From: CBFHSF01 sp965661055
Lineage (GTDB): Bacteria; Bacteroidota; Bacteroidia; Flavobacteriales; Schleiferiaceae
Length of the DNA stretch: 64,000 nucleotides
NCBI GenBank assembly: GCA_965661055.1
Contig: CBFICS010000008.1
Location: 21,664 to 85,663, forward strand
Direction: 5' to 3'
Made by a program: the position numbers and the translations under genes
Shown: piece after piece, positions 63,347 through 64,000 of the stretch
Layout: each line of letters starts with the position of its first letter
Numbering within the stretch: the first letter of the stretch is position 1
Notes under the pieces: generated by a model
Databases searched by the model: none
What the model saw: only the letters and a program-made list of their open reading frames with translations
What the model was told of the DNA's origin: nothing

Positions 63347-63913
63347 TTATTCAATTTTTAATTTATAATTCGCTAAAAGTCCTAGGGCCTGTTCTCTATC
63401 TATCATCATTCCCGTCAAGAAATTATTTGATAATTCAAGGTAAAAACCCTTAGAATCTCTAACGTCACTATTCTCTAAATGCGTTTGATCAAATATTGTT
63501 CTGTTAAAGGTTGAAAAACTAAAGCTAGCCTTTTGAAGTTGGGCTTCTGAAAAGTCGCAATGGGATAATTCACAACGAATAAATTGGGTTTCTTTCAAGG
63601 GGAGTTTACAGAAAATACTATGGCTTAATTGACAATCGTTAAATTTCAATTGAAGTAAAAATGGACTTACATTTTGAAAGTGTATTCCCAACATTTTACA
63701 TCCATCGAACTCGCAATTTTGAAACGCTGTTTGGTTGACGTTGACTCCCGAAAGGTTACATTCAATAAAGGTGCAATCAATAAACCGACGGGCAGACAGG
63801 TTAACTTTCGAAAAATCACATTGAGTAAAGGTACATTGATCCATTTCAATGGGTTTTAGTCCTACGTCTCTCAAATCAACTTTACTAAACTCCTTATCAA
63901 ATTGGGTTTCCAT
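63347..63913 (-). CDS. Pentapeptide repeat protein
   Basis: 188 residues built largely of A(D/N)LxX-like five-residue repeats with the centre Phe/Leu pattern (CTFTQCDFSKVNLSARRFIDCTFIECNLSGVNV and QFIRCELSHCDFSEAQLQKASFSFSTFNRTIFDQTHLENSDVRDS), forming a right-handed quadrilateral helix. Cys-rich for this fold. Similar to Qnr/McbG-like small pentapeptide proteins; gyrase protection is possible but cannot be read from sequence. Confidence 0.88.
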   Translation of the reverse strand: METQFDKEFSKVDLRDVGLKPIEMDQCTFTQCDFSKVNLSARRFIDCTFIECNLSGVNVNQTAFQNCEFDGCKMLGIHFQNVSPFLLQLKFNDCQLSHSIFCKLPLKETQFIRCELSHCDFSEAQLQKASFSFSTFNRTIFDQTHLENSDVRDSKGFYLELSNNFLTGMMIDREQALGLLANYKLKIE

Positions 63914-63960
63914 AATAATCGTAAAAAATATGAGGTCCTTGAAATGATAAAAGTAGTCAT

Positions 63961-64000
63961 ATGATTCTTTTTTCTTCTTTATTCATGTGCTTCTTTGGAA
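63961..64000 (+). CDS. Possible 5' end of a gene running off the window
   Basis: ATG at 63961 opens a frame with hydrophobic residues (MILFSSLFMCFFG), signal-peptide-like, continuing past the edge. Only 13 codons are visible, so this is tentative. Confidence 0.25.
   Translation, partial: MILFSSLFMCFFG

Overview
The window looks like the chromosome of a free-living, probably marine member of the Bacteroidota (Flavobacteriia or a relative). The evidence is AT-rich DNA, repeated TAnnTTTG minus-7 promoter boxes with no clear Shine-Dalgarno sites, two proteins with type IX secretion sorting domains, Bacteroidota-specific small proteins (DUF4295, DUF6952, DUF6095), a fused E1 alpha/beta dehydrogenase, and a 6S RNA between zapA and rny. 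Almost everything is housekeeping. I see no insertion sequence, prophage, CRISPR array, tRNA or rRNA.

Layout. 1-3.6 kb: truncated M23 peptidase, zapB-like/zapA, 6S RNA, rny. 3.8-6.7 kb: universal stress protein, cinA, rpmB-rpmG-DUF4295. 6.9-11.9 kb: a barrel-like protein with an M48 peptidase, YceI, a thioredoxin-like pair, peroxiredoxin. 12.1-20.3 kb: dnaE fused to an exonuclease, trxA, DUF58, a J-domain protein, hisS. 20.5-25.5 kb: YceI with a porin-like protein, an EamA transporter with a metal-receptor fold protein, gapA. 25.5-29.8 kb: a sugar-kinase-like ATPase facing a three-gene operon that looks like an activated-heptose pathway (SIS isomerase, GHMP kinase, and a nucleotidyltransferase/phosphatase/P-loop-kinase fusion). 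30-38 kb: YwqK-type protein, mnmA, secreted subtilase, nitronate monooxygenase-like protein, giant gliding-type surface protein. 38-47 kb: guaB, three periplasmic chaperone genes, moxR, a two-component pair. 47-57.6 kb: murQ, RsmB-like methyltransferase, E1 dehydrogenase, M1-like barrel protein, PBP1a, TPR protein. 57.7-64 kb: TrmH-like, YjbQ, a structured small RNA, DUF4442, a large MscS channel, an unknown secreted protein, thioredoxin, pentapeptide protein.

The most striking signal is that three otherwise intact, conserved genes are interrupted by a single in-frame UGA with the reading frame continuing unchanged: dnaE (codon 512), trxA (codon 31, exactly the Gly of WCGPC) and the MscS gene (codon 428). 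No UAA or UAG interrupts any gene. By my hand count of 54 complete genes, about 35 end in TAA, 14 in TAG and only 5 in TGA. Four of those five TGAs overlap the next gene's start and the fifth is followed at once by TAA, so no gene here relies on an isolated UGA. This is compatible with UGA being read as sense, or being a leaky stop, in this organism. Sequence error or real nonsense mutations remain live alternatives that only reads, relatives and the rest of the genome can settle.

Other points worth attention are the trifunctional heptose fusion, an orphan structured RNA at 58.8 kb, promoter boxes lying 4-6 bases from start codons (probable leaderless mRNAs), and several inverted repeats.
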